A DNA stretch of 64,000 bases. It comes from Phytoseiulus persimilis (taxonomy: Eukaryota > Arthropoda > Arachnida > Mesostigmata > Phytoseiidae). The notes beneath the pieces are model-generated. The model ran no database searches. It worked only from the letters and a program-made list of their open reading frames with translations, and was not told the DNA's origin. How positions within the stretch are numbered: position 1 is the first letter of the stretch; every line of letters starts with the position of its first letter. Position numbers and translations under genes: made by a program. The DNA is taken from NCBI GenBank assembly GCA_037576195.1, contig CM075102.1, positions 21,758,745 to 21,822,744 of the forward strand, read 5' to 3'. Below, piece after piece: positions 1-12,500 of the stretch.

Positions 1-501
1 ACCACAAGTAGTAGCCTTCTAGAAGGTCCCGGTCGCCCACCACGGTCCAATCCAGGCTGACCGCGGTCGAATTGATCGCCTTGACACTTCTGATCTTGAC
101 TTCAAGCTCAGCGAGCTCAGAACGAACTTTATTCAACTGTTGACCTTCGGAACTCGTCGAGAATCCTGACGTTTTCACAACTTTCGAGCTGGGTGACGGT
201 TTCCCGATTCCGTGGCTGTTTCGCGCCCTCACAACGAACACGTAACGAGTTTCGACTTTCAGGCCTGTGAGCGTGTACTTGGTGCCGCGAATTTTCTCGG
301 CAGCCAAAACCCAGCCCGACCGGAGATCCGGACTGAAGAATTCAACAGAGTAGCCCTCGATGTCGTCTTCGTCCGAGTTATCTTCGGGAGGGGCATCCCA
401 AACAAGACTGATTGAGGTGTCATCCACATTGGTCACAGATGGTCGACTCGGTGCTCCGGGCAGGAGCGAAGGCGGAGGCGCCCGTATGAAAAGACCGGGC
501 T
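1..501 (-). CDS. robo: Robo exon 8: FN3-1 and start of FN3-2 (cut by window edge)
   Basis: Acceptor tcgtttgttccag, phase 1; open to the left edge. FN3-1: PSVTNVDDTSISLVWDAPP, GYSVEFFSPDLRSGWVLAAE, TRYVFVVRARNSHG. A linker follows, then FN3-2 opens with VKAINSTAVSLDW. The SPDLRSGWVLAAE stretch corresponds to SPDLQTGWIVAA of fly Robo1. The 3' end of the exon lies outside the window. Confidence 0.94.
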
Positions 502-3500
502 CTGGAACAAACGACTTCGGGTGAGAACAGGTCACGTAACCATGACAGACTAGCGTTCTTCGACTCGAAGCAGACGCGCGGAGAAGCGGGCGAGCCGCTC
601 CGAATCTGCGTGCGTCTTCATCAACCGAGAACGATTCGCAGCTAGATGCGCGGAGGCGAGCGAGGGACGCTCTTTTGAAGTTCTCGCAGACCCTAGCAGT
701 GACGGAATAGCGACTCGAATAACGAAGCAGCTGTGTTCTTCTGCGGTGTCTAGAGGAGCGAACAAACGAGCGGATCCAGAATGGACAGTTTCCCAACTCA
801 CCGTGAAGGACCTTCAGAGACGCTGAGCGTCGTGTCTCGCCGTTTTCTCCCCAGGCGATGCATGTATACAGTCCACTGTCGTCAGCCACGGCATCTGGAA
901 TCGATTCGATAGCGCGTCCATGAATTTCTCCGTTTCTCTCTTTTCCTCGGTTCATTTCGCGGTATATCCGCGAATTTCGGCCCGGTCGCCCAATCGTTCC
1001 GCAGCGACAAACGGACGGGCGGACAGACAGACAGACGGTTTGCCCGCTAGACTGACGGTTTGCCCGCTAGACTGCCGACCTCACATACCTTGGATAACGA
1101 GCGAAGTGTCATCAGCGGTGAGACGATCATCCTCTTCCTCATCAATATCCCTATCATTGAAAAGCCATCGAATTTCGGGCTGGGGCGCTCCGGCAGCTTC
1201 GCAGCGGAACGTCACCGTTTCCCCTTCGGGAACAGTTTGGTTCACCGGAACCGTGGCCAGCAGCGGTGGTGGCAGATCTTCGACGGTCGCCACTTCGAGG
1301 TGCGCCCTCGACATCGCTGATCCGATCGACGATAGGGCAGAACAAATGTACGACCCCTCATCCTCCTTCTGAACATCGCGGATCGTGAGTGCGCCAGAAG
1401 CGTCGACAGAGATTCGGCCGTAGGTTTTGTTGGTGAACATGAGACCTTCCTGGGAGCCTTCACGACTCCAGAAAATGGTTGGCGACGGACTGCCGGATGC
1501 CACGCAGTGGAAAGTCGCTGTGCCGTGCAAAGCGACCCGCTGGTCGAGAGGGCGTTGTCTGAACAACGGACGAGCTGGAATCGAAATCGAATCCTCAGTC
1601 GGTCGCAACGGCGCGGCGTTATTCTTCCGGCCCGAAAGGGATCTCGCCCATGTCCGAACGGAGGTTTTTTTTCGAAGCTACAGTGAGGACTCACATTCTA
1701 TGCTGACTTTGGCCGGCGCGGTGACTGTTCCGACTTCGTTCGAAGCCTCGCAAGTGTATTCGCCTTGGTCGTTGGAGCTCACGTCATTGATTTCCACGAT
1801 CGAGGACACTCCCGTTCGTCCGTTGGAATTGATCTTCAGTTTGGGCGATCCTTCGAGCGGTTTGCCGTCTTTCGTCCACCGGATGCTCGGCTGCGGATCT
1901 CCGGCGACGGTGCACTCCAACCGAACGCTGTTGCGGTCCGAGGACACAACGGAAATGTCTTCGGGCTTGACGACGAAGTTCGGTTTGCCTGGGGGACGGG
2001 AAGAGAGAATGAAATTAGCGATGAGCTCGTCGTCGTCTTCGTATCGCTCAATGCGAGAGAGAGCGGAAACCCCGTGCGCCTCGCGTGCGATCGCCGTCGG
2101 AGGAAGTTGCGCCTCAGATTTTTACCACTCGACTTCCATCAATGATTTCCGAGATTCGGCGAAGCCGCGCACACGCAGACTCGTGCCCGCGCAGCGGCTT
2201 TTCGAGCGTTTTGGCGGAAGACCGGGAGTTCGTCAAAACCCTTTGTCTGCATCCGCTGCGGGTTCATCTCCACGGTGTTCGGAACGGGCGCCTCCGAAAC
2301 GGCCATCTGTACCATGTGTGTGGGTCTGTCTGTCTGGGCGTCCAAGTCTGAGTTGAGCTTCCAGCACCGCCGCTACCTGATCCGCACGCGAACACAGTCC
2401 GTGCCTTGTTCAACGGCTCCGACCGATATTTATAGATCGCTCAATGCATCGTTTTGCCGAGGCCGGGCCGGCAGTCGCTGATTCGAAAACGTTGTCGCGA
2501 CGGCCGAGCACCCCTAATTCGACGGGCTGCGTCTCGGGACACAAAAAATAATTACGTCGTTTGGCCGCCTTTACGTCCGAGCATACGGGAGGGAACAAAG
2601 GGGCATGTTTGCAGTGGACAGCGTTTGCCTATCGAGCAGACGTTTCGTACGTCGTCCCGTACGTTTCGGGACAGGGCATAATTGCAGCTGGAATGGCGGC
2701 GGCGGCTTTACCACCAGCACCAAGTCCACCGCTCTCCGCCGCGACAGCAACAGGCGAAACCAATGGATAATCGTCGCCACTTACACAAATAAAGGTGAGT
2801 CTCGGCGGACGGGAGGACGCTCAGCGTCAGCGAGCGCCGAGCTCCGAACGCTCGCTCCAACGCCGACTTGGCGGCTCCCTCGAAATATCATTTCGCTCGC
2901 GTGATCTGACGGTTCAAGGCTCCACTGCTCAATCACCAGATTATGAATTTATCTTCCAATCCGTGGATATGTCCACCGATGGGGCAATTCGACACACATG
3001 CGTGCGCAACAGAATAATTCGTTTCTTTCGTTCTCCTCCGTTTTCCTCTTGGCTTATGCTGCGGAACGCGGTCCCTGCGCCCGCCGTTCACGGCGTCATT
3101 ACACGAAAAGCTTGAGCAGCTTAATTACGCCCTTGTATGAGACGACCCAGCACAACACCTCAAAGTAGTCGGAGACGTTAGCGGCACCCGGGCCTCCGCG
3201 GCCGAATTCAGTCGCCTGCCTTCGCTCAGACGGACGGATGGACGAGCCGTCAGGAGGGCGGGCGGCACCGAAAGATAATTCCATTCTCGTAAATTAGAGA
3301 CGCCCTTGGAAACGCTTAAGTACAATGTCCGTACACCGATGAGCACGGCGAGAAGCTACAGGCCGCTTCAGAACGACAAGTGTGGGCGCGTAGATAACAT
3401 GTCGAACATGTCGGCTTTGTTTGAGCATGCCGCGTTCCTTCGTTCGTTCGGTTGTCCGTTCGCTCGTCAGAGGAATGAATCAATGGCCCACAAGAGCTTC

Positions 3501-6500
3501 TGAGGTCTACAAGACACTTCTCGGCGCTTTGTGGCGGCCCGTCACGGTGATTGAAGTTCGGACTCGTCGTTTGAGTCGTTCAAGCGCTCGATCGAGAACA
3601 TCAACTGACAACTGAGGAGAGGACAAGCTACCCGCGATGGCCGCCGATAGACATATTTGCATAACTCGCACCGCTGTGCTGAAGATCGGCGAACTGGGAG
3701 ATATGTTCGAAGACGGCATGCGTTCTACGAGTCGGCCATCGAGAGCTGAAGCTAGGCCGCTTGCAGAGAAGGTGAATTATTGAAATCTCGAAAGTGGATT
3801 TCCCGGTAATCAGCTCGAACCGAGAATCGCCAACGGGCTCGCGAGCTCCGGACGCAGGGAAGAGAGAAGATGGCAGAAAAATGAGGTGCCGAATGTGAGG
3901 AATGTCAGAAAAATATCAATCAGGGTGAGAATTATAGCGCAAATGGAGTCGTTCAAGTTCTGGAGGAAAAGCGAATCAAGGAATTTCGTTTTTTTTTTTG
4001 TCGCCAGAGAAGACGAACCTTCCGGTGAATTAATTCGTATGCGCACGTGCTCCACCCTTCACTCTGGGAACAACCTTGAAACGGCATTCGATACAACGTC
4101 ATAATCACTTCGAAGTATCCGAGTCGTCAAGATCAATGAGCGAGAAGTTTTGAAGCGTGAGGCACCCTTCAGGATGCATCCATTTGGATTTTCCATCGAC
4201 AGCAATGATAATAGAATCCTCTAACGGGAACGGATTCATAGACTTCATGAATCGTTCAAATGAGGGAATCGGCGATGCGAGAAAGGGAAAACCTTCCAGA
4301 GGAAAGGAGTGCTGTCGGAAAGTCCTATGTGTTCACCTGCCGTGTGTTCTGAACAAGGTTCCCAAACGACTACACTGACTCGATTCGACTCGAAATGAGA
4401 AATCGTCAGTAAAACACAGCCCGCGAAATGAAAAATAGTCGTTTGTTTGAGCAGCACGCACGTGGACTGCGGTGACCAGGCAATGACGCCCGCGGAGCCG
4501 AGCGGGAACCAGAGCTTTCGGAGCATTTTTCAAACTGGACAACCTCACGACCGGAGATTGAAATCGAAAACGAGCAGAGCAATATAAAACAAACTGCGAA
4601 GGGACGGCGTCGACGACTTCGCTCTTTTATTCTTCTCAACTATCTCAAAGCCGTAGACGGTGAGGTACTGCCCAGGTTCTCGGAGTCGTCAACCCGCTTT
4701 TGCCCCGTTGGTCGAAAAAGCTCGTTTTTTTTTATTCTCGTTCGTTCATTTGTTCTGAGCGAAAAACCGGTAGAACGCCACCTGAGCCTTCGGTTGTCAA
4801 GTGGGTATCGATCTCAGTTGTCTCACTCGGAGTCATAAAAGCCAGTCTCGATAACATCGCTCGGTACCGAACCCACGACCCCGCGGAGGTAAGGCAGCGG
4901 GGCACAGCGGGGCGATCAAGAATTAGCAGCTCTGTGCTGGATTCATGGACGGAACGATCAATCGATCGTCGGTCGGAGCGACTGCCTTCTCTGTCAACCT
5001 CATACAAGTTCAAACGGGAACGAATGATCAACTTAGAAAACCGAGGAAATCACGAGCTGTTGAACCTGTTGGTGGGACTTCAGAGCCGGGTGCGGACGGA
5101 GAGTCTCAGGAAAACGCAATCTGATGGTTTGTACGTCTCGTTGATGAACGAGCAGCCACCGGATACCTGTGTTCTGCGGCGTTTGCAGATGGTGCGCGGC
5201 TCTCTGCAGGCAGGCCGGCAGCCAGGTCGGAAGGCAGACAAGTAGCGTTCATGATTCGACAAATCCTCTGCCCAGCGAGCTAACTGGCTCTGCACCGAAA
5301 CATCGGCGGACTCAAACTCAGACATCTGCCGGCCAGATGCTTGTCAATACTCCGTAAACGCGTTAATTCTTTCTCTCCCCCTCCTCCCCTCCGTTTCGGA
5401 ACTTCTGAGTTTTTTCTCTTTTTTGGACATTCCGTTTTCTCAAAAACCTCGACGGGTATTCTCCCTTGAATTATACCTTCCACTCCGCCGAACCGTTTTT
5501 TGTCATTCCACGGTCCTCAAGGGTTACCATGCTGCTCCCGAGATTGGAGTTATTTATTCGTCCGCTGTTGTCATCGTCGCAGCTTCTTTCTGGAGCGAGC
5601 GCGACGATTAAAACGAACAAGTCGAAGAAGAGCGAAGAGGCGAGATTGAAGGGATCTCAAGCAAATCGAAGGCTTTGGATTAGGGGCCACCTTTTTGAGC
5701 TGGTGTGGGACGACGTGATGGACATTCAGTGACCTTAACAATTTCAGCGTGAAAATCTCGACGCTATCAGCCCGGCCTTCGCTTCGTTCACCGGCAGTGC
5801 CTCAGTGGAGTTCGATTCCAAACGAGAAGAACTACCGAGAACGACGTAAATATATGATAAAAAAACGCGACCCAACTTCAGCGGGAGCTCTCTGCACGAG
5901 CTCAGCGGCAGCGTTAGAGCAGTGAGACGAGAGACTTCAGCGTGAGAGGAATCGCAGGAGCAACCGCAGTACCAGCGAGCGTGAAATGGAAATACCGAAA
6001 AAGACGAATCGCTCCTTCGGATTCTCATTTGGAGATTAATGAGATCGTCACACATCGGCCAGAAGCGGCAGCAGCAGGAGTCGCGGAAGCTGATGTTGCG
6101 GCTTCGACAGGCACAAAACTTCTGCCACTTAATTTTCTGCCGGTTTTCAACCGCTACCAGTCTTCTTCTCTACGTCTCCTTCCACAGGCGAGAACGCCGT
6201 TTTATCCACGGGATTTCTTCCATTCCTCCTGCGAGCACGTTTATCAGAAGCCCACGAAGGAGCGTTGTGACTCACTCGTAGAAACACTCACTAACTGTGT
6301 GACCTATGGAGCAGGATCGCTGTACTTGTCAGAGAACTTTGTGGTTCTGTGGAACGGGCGAGAGAGGAACGGGGATTGTTGCTTTTTTTCTTTTCAGAAT
6401 GCGTTTTTCACAAGCAAGAAATTTCGGAGGGAAACGGGGTGCGAAATCGTTCTGACCGATCATGTCTGGATCATCAGCGAGCGGAGACGGAGCGATAATC

Positions 6501-9500
6501 TCTTCCAGCTCCTTTGCCGTTTATCTCTGGTTTGCCAGGCGTTTGAAGGGTCACGTTGCCGCACGAGCACCCGGTCGGCATCGATCCCAACGAACGAAAA
6601 GAACCCAGAAGTCTCCAAGTTGGGCGCAGGTCATCGGGGAAGGCGCGATTCGCCGTGCACTTACGCGAACCCACTCCGCCAGCGGTCGGACGTTAACAGA
6701 GTAGCCGGCGCACGGCGTGACCGGATCTGAGATCGGGCAAACACAAAGTGCTCACTCGGCCCGTTCTCTTTTCGGTGGCCAATTAATGTGATGGCGACGA
6801 CCATCAAGCGATGCTCCATGGAAGACGATGTGTCATCGTCGTCGACATCGCATCCTGCCTGTTGCCGATTGTGGTGGACAACGATGACAGTTCAACAGTG
6901 TCGGCCCAGTAGATGCCGACTCGTTTCCCTGATCGTTGAAGCCGAAATCACCGAACTCTCACGGAAATATTCCAAGTCCGAATGCCATGGAAACCTAACT
7001 TGCCGAAAGGAGGCCGAGGGATTCCGGCGAGCGGTTGGCGGGGTCGTAAAATCGCTCTGAGACTTCCATGGCGCAACCGACGGCTGGCAGCTTCTGCGGG
7101 GGGTGGCTGCGCCCCGGCTCCCGGTTAGATCTCGGAGGCGGACAGGCTGGATCTGGTTTGAATTTGTTTATGGAATGGGAGCAGTTGGCTAGGAACGACC
7201 CGGCCCGTAAAAGGATCAATGTGTCTGTCCAACAAGAGAGTTGTGTCGAAGGATCTAAACAGACACGGCCGTTAGAGCAAGTGAGCATCAGCGCCATCGT
7301 CGTCGTCTTCTGTTCCGAGCGACGTCTGAGGAATTCTACAAACAGCTCGGAATAGTTCGACGACAACAACTCGGCGCCCGGTAACACTATCAACAACCGA
7401 GCGGAGTCCTCGGGAACGACCGCGCCTGCCGGTTATGAACCAATCGAGTGCACACGTGTGAACACCTCCCTCGGAAACGTTTCGCAACTGACTTCCTCCG
7501 ATCCCGAACATTTCCAGCATCGACGGCACCGCGGCCAAGCGCTGACCGCGCTCTTCCCTGAAACTATAGCGATAAGCAACGAGAACTCACTCAGGACTCG
7601 GAGTTTGGCCGGGATGGTTTCCCGGGTTCCGACGATGTTGTCCGCCTTGCAGACGTAGGCGCCTTGGTCCGAGAGCCTGACATCCTGGATGACGAGAGCT
7701 CCCGTGTCCTCGAGGAGTCGAAGCCTACTTTTCCCTGTGCCGACATTCACCTGCAACAAAGTTCAGAATCGTGATTCGTTCCTCGAACTCTGAGCCAGAC
7801 TTCTCCCATGCACAGATCGACCACGCATCCTTCCAAAGCTATCAGAGTCCTATCAACATCATGAGAAAGTGACGATGGCCGGAATCATCACCCCGGGGCT
7901 CAAGATCGAGTTTTCGGTTGGCGCGACAGCTCTCGGTGGATGCTTATCGAGAAGACGGACAAACAAGAGCCGGACCGAGTTGACAGACGCGGCTTGGCAT
8001 CGGTGCAAACGATCAAGAGAGACGATCAGAGTCTCGATTGAGATTACGACGATGCTCACGGACAAGCTCTGAATTAATCTGGAGAGCGGGAGGGATCGAG
8101 TCGGTGCGTGGTGCAGGAAACGCGCGTTTCCCGTTCGCTTGTTTGTTGAGCCAATAAAGTCATCAATCAATCAGCCAGTCGCAGAAACGGTACGTCGAAC
8201 CGGCAGCCGGTGACCGACCCGGGAACACGATCCCAGCGGGCGCAGCGCTATTAGATTCGGTCGTCGCCGAACAAGGCGAAAGTCTTCTCGCACACTGACA
8301 ATAAAACCAACATGTCCTACGGTCTCACGAGACATCTCTGTCCAGCGTTCACGGCTCCTCATCGCAGACCATGCAGGACAGGATTTCCCCAGCTCCTCCT
8401 CAAACATCCCACGTTGCCGCTGATCGTACTCCGGTTGACTTTCGACCAGGAGCTTGGAATCGGCTGTCGGCCTGAAACAGATCGGTGCGATTCCGATGGC
8501 GTCTACCGAATTCAGCTCCTCAGCCCCGACGTGGCCGACACTGAGGCTCCGGGAAGCAGATCTCTCCACGAGGAGGAGCACAGCGTGACGTCTTCGGTTC
8601 CGCAGTCGCAACCGCATACCTACACGCTTCAGTGTTCGATTTATGAACCCGCCGGCCAGGACCCCGTGGGAGACAAAGCTCCCGCGACAATCTGAACTGA
8701 CTGATGAGTACGCTGAGCGTTCTCGTCTGACAAGACTGCGTTGAGGCGGAGCGGCCGTCGGAAAAACCGTCGGCCGACTGAATAAACTAGGAGTCTTGTT
8801 ACGCTGGATACCGCCTGTTTCGGGAGACACGTTCGCATTGATCATCGAGCTTCCTGACACACGATTGTTATAAACGACACCGGCAACCCGTAACAAAGCT
8901 CAGCTTACTCGGAGAAAGCAGCTTTGTTCGACAGTTGCCCGTCGCCTGAGGGAGGGGGACGTAACCGAGCAATCTACTCGGCAGCGGAAGGGTCCACGCA
9001 AAGTGAGACCTGGAAGGAGTCCGGACCGGTTGGCGAGACGAAACAACAGGTGCCCCAGCAGAGCCTTGCTTCGGACAGTAGCAGGGGTTACGGCATCGAA
9101 AGAAGTGTTCGGGTCAGGCCGCCGGTGGTGGCGGCTCTTCAAAGATATTTTAATGCACACAGACGACCAGAGCGAGCTTTCTGAAAAACTCCAGCTGTCC
9201 CGTCTGTCTGCTGGGTGACAACAACAACATCAGCAACAGCGGCAGCGTTCTCCGTAGGCACCAGCAGTCGCTTCATCTTTTACGTCGCCTTTTTCTCTCT
9301 TCCTTCTCGTCGTCTCGTGTCGTTCTTGTTCAACATCAACGGACTATAACAGACAGGAGCATGCGAGCTCATCACACGACGCGGTCCCAATAGCCGACCC
9401 TGTAGGAGACTGGCCAGCAGTCGAGCATACCGAAACACAGACGACGAAGATGACAACCACAAAACAGCTCTCACTGTTTCACGGTTTGACTATTAAACAC

Positions 9501-12500
9501 AACGAGAGTCTTCTTCTTCTCTCTCTCTCTCTCCCGGTACCTGAACTCGTCTCTCCCCTCTGCCAGGTTCGTCCCCTCTGCCGCGATGGCGTTTTTTGGA
9601 AGAGCCGTAAACGGTACCCTCATCTCTTCGTCCAAAGCATTCCTCCGCATCTCCAGATCTAGCTGTGCACTTCTGCATTGGGCGCTTCGAATTGTCGAAT
9701 CAAGTTCCCGCTCACAACGATTTTCATAATGCTGGACAGTGAGCCGACTTCAAAATATCAGACTCACCGGTGATCCCTCCTTAAGCCACACGACCGTCGG
9801 TTTAGGCACTCCGGCAGGCGGCTCACATCGGAGTACCGCTGTTTCACCGAGAGCGGTCCCCACATCTGAAGGGGTTACTTTGAACTCCTCTCGAAGATCT
9901 GAATGGAGAAGAAAGTTTTGTTAGACTCGTCAGCGGAGTCCACTGGGAGGATGACAACTCTCGCCGTCACCCTCAGAGATCGATGGAGCCTTTTTTTGTT
10001 TTGTTGTTCCCACCCTTTCCCAGAGCCTCGATCGTGCTGAAATCCGATGTACTCACATGCGATGCTCAGGGTGGCGTTCCTGCTGCGCGTAACCCCGGCC
10101 TTGTTGACTGCTTCACACCAGTAGACGCCAGTGTCCTGATGAGAAACCGACAGGAAGAACAGGATTCCGCCAGACACTGTGGTACCGCCGTTATTTTTGA
10201 GGAGTTTGCCTTTGTGGTACCAATTCACTTGTTGAGACCCTTCGGCTCCACAGTTCATCTGAGCGGGGTCGTCTCTTAGAGCGACCACATCCGAAGGGTG
10301 TTCCGTGATCTTAGGAAGATCATCTGCAAAGAAAATCGGAGACTTGAAGGAAACCATCGAGCATCAGAGTGACTATCCACTATTCTGTTCACGATTTCGG
10401 GAGCTATCAACAGTATATCAAAAGCCCAGCAGAGAGCGACTTAAATATTTTGAGCGAGCGTCTATTACTCGTGAAACGCAGGGCTCCGGCCAAGGTTGCC
10501 GCGATCGATATCGCATGCGCACATGACCAGAACACCCCCGAAATTGATACACCCATCGAGCACGTGCCGGCCCGTGTAAGCATTTCGTAAGGATACGAAT
10601 GAAAGGTCGGAAGCGGGGAAACTCGAGGAGAAAAGGAGAACGGTAACTGTCCTCTAATGATCTGCTTGAGTGCAGATCACTCGCAGAGCAGCAGTGGTAG
10701 CAACAGCGGCAACGAGTGCAGCATCTGGATCGGCGAACGGTGACTCGGTCGTCGTCGTTCATTGGCCCGATCCATAGTTGATCGAGATTGTTGTTTCGGG
10801 CGCTTTTCGGAGCTATTCGACTCGAAATGTCGGAATCGAAATGAACTTTGAGGCCCATCCTCTCCGGCCATTAGGACAGGACTGGCGGGGGACAACGGGA
10901 CTAGTTCAACAAGTCTCCCAGCAGTGTCCGTCCGATAGATATCAGCGTTGGCACTTGCGAATCGCTGCCCCATCAAGTCAAGGCTCCGACTGCTCCAGGT
11001 CGTCGAGGTCCTACTGTGGCCTGCTTGGTTCGACGGCGCGTACCCACGCAGCCGTTGAACTCCATGGAGATCCGAGATTTATTCGCTTCCTGAGACGCCG
11101 TCAGACCACCGATCCCACCTGGACTCCGCCAAATGAACCGAAAATGTGTACGAAATCGTACATCCGTGAAACCGCCCCCGACTTTGAAAAACGGTGTTCA
11201 CGCGCTGAGAGGAAACACATGTTGTCTCACACAACAGACGAGCAACGGCCTGGAGCGATCACAAACAGGAAGATGAAGTTATTTTTCCAAAAAGAAACAA
11301 AGAATTAGTCGCGGCCTTGAACGGTTCCTAGTCTCTGTGTCCGAGACAGACATGGCACCACTTACAGCAGAGGAGCAGGATCGTCGATTAAGCGACGAAT
11401 AGCGTGTCGGGGGCCCAAGTGGCCCGCCGATCTCGTCGTGACAAAGCCCGTGAACTCGATTCACAGCGCAACAGACCATTTTTTCTTTTGTACTTCCTTA
11501 AGCTTTACATCATTCGACCGGCGGCTGCTTTAATTCCGCCGCCGCCTTCCGTTATGCATTCCAACCATTTCACGGGACGCTCGACGCAGCGACATTTCGA
11601 TTCCTGATTTGAGCGGTGCCCCGCTGTCCAGCGAGCACGGTCGAGGCAGCTCGACGAAACATAGAATAGCGCTGGGGACGATGACAAAGGAGCAAATAGG
11701 GGGAAAATGATGGAACTGACGATGCCGCAGGCGGACATTCACACTGCTGACACCGAAACTCGTTCAAAGAGAAAGCCGTGATCGCCTCTTGAGTGGTGGG
11801 AGGAAACGCCCGACTGTAATCCATTGCAAATTGGCTGAACGAGAAAATCGTTTCTTCTCCATTTTCGCACACAAGTCGAACGGCGACCTGTCATTGCCAA
11901 TCGCTGGCAGGCAGGCTCGTTTGCTCTTCCGTTCCCTTATCCGCTCGTCGGCCTGGAGCTCGCTCTGGACTCGTGAGAACTTTCCCTATGAGTGTTGTTT
12001 ACAACACACACGGCCTCCGTCCATTCGCTGGTCTTCTTGGGGTCCGGCGCCGGAATTTCCTCGGTATCTTCCGACGCATCAGCAGTGTTTGATGCAGCGC
12101 GTGGGCCGGCCATCCGCTCCGGTGGATCCACATTGTTTCCCCGTCTCCGCAAAATGATCGTACAAGACGGCAATCATACACGGTAATTGTGAATACGTCC
12201 GTCGCCGATGATGCGGTGTACGGTGCGAAGTTAGCAACGGCCGGATAATGCCACGGACGACATTGATCCGGCGAAACCGTGTCTCGAATGATCCGTATTT
12301 AGTTTTATTTCGTCTCGGTTTTATTGACCTTTTTGTCGTTCTCTGACAGACGGCTGGTGTGAAGTAGGCGCAGTATATCACGACCATGGTTCACAGGTCC
12401 GCGCGCACGGAACGATCCGTCCGTTTGGTATGGATCGGTACAGGTCGTAAAAATCGAAAATTCGAGCTCGCTTGCGTTGAAAACGCCATTTCGACGATCT

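Noticed and set aside
1427-2356. 309-codon open frame on the plus strand
   Set aside because: It is the antisense shadow of Robo exons 5 and 6, which carry clear Ig domains on the minus strand.
5942-6730. 262-codon open frame in a Robo intron
   Set aside because: It contains no methionine codon anywhere, has no domain I recognise and no coding-like codon bias.
8171-8896. 241-codon minus-strand frame in a Robo intron
   Set aside because: Arg/Ser-rich with no recognisable domain or splice partners; an open frame this long can arise by chance in about one window in eight. Kept only as a note in the intron entry.
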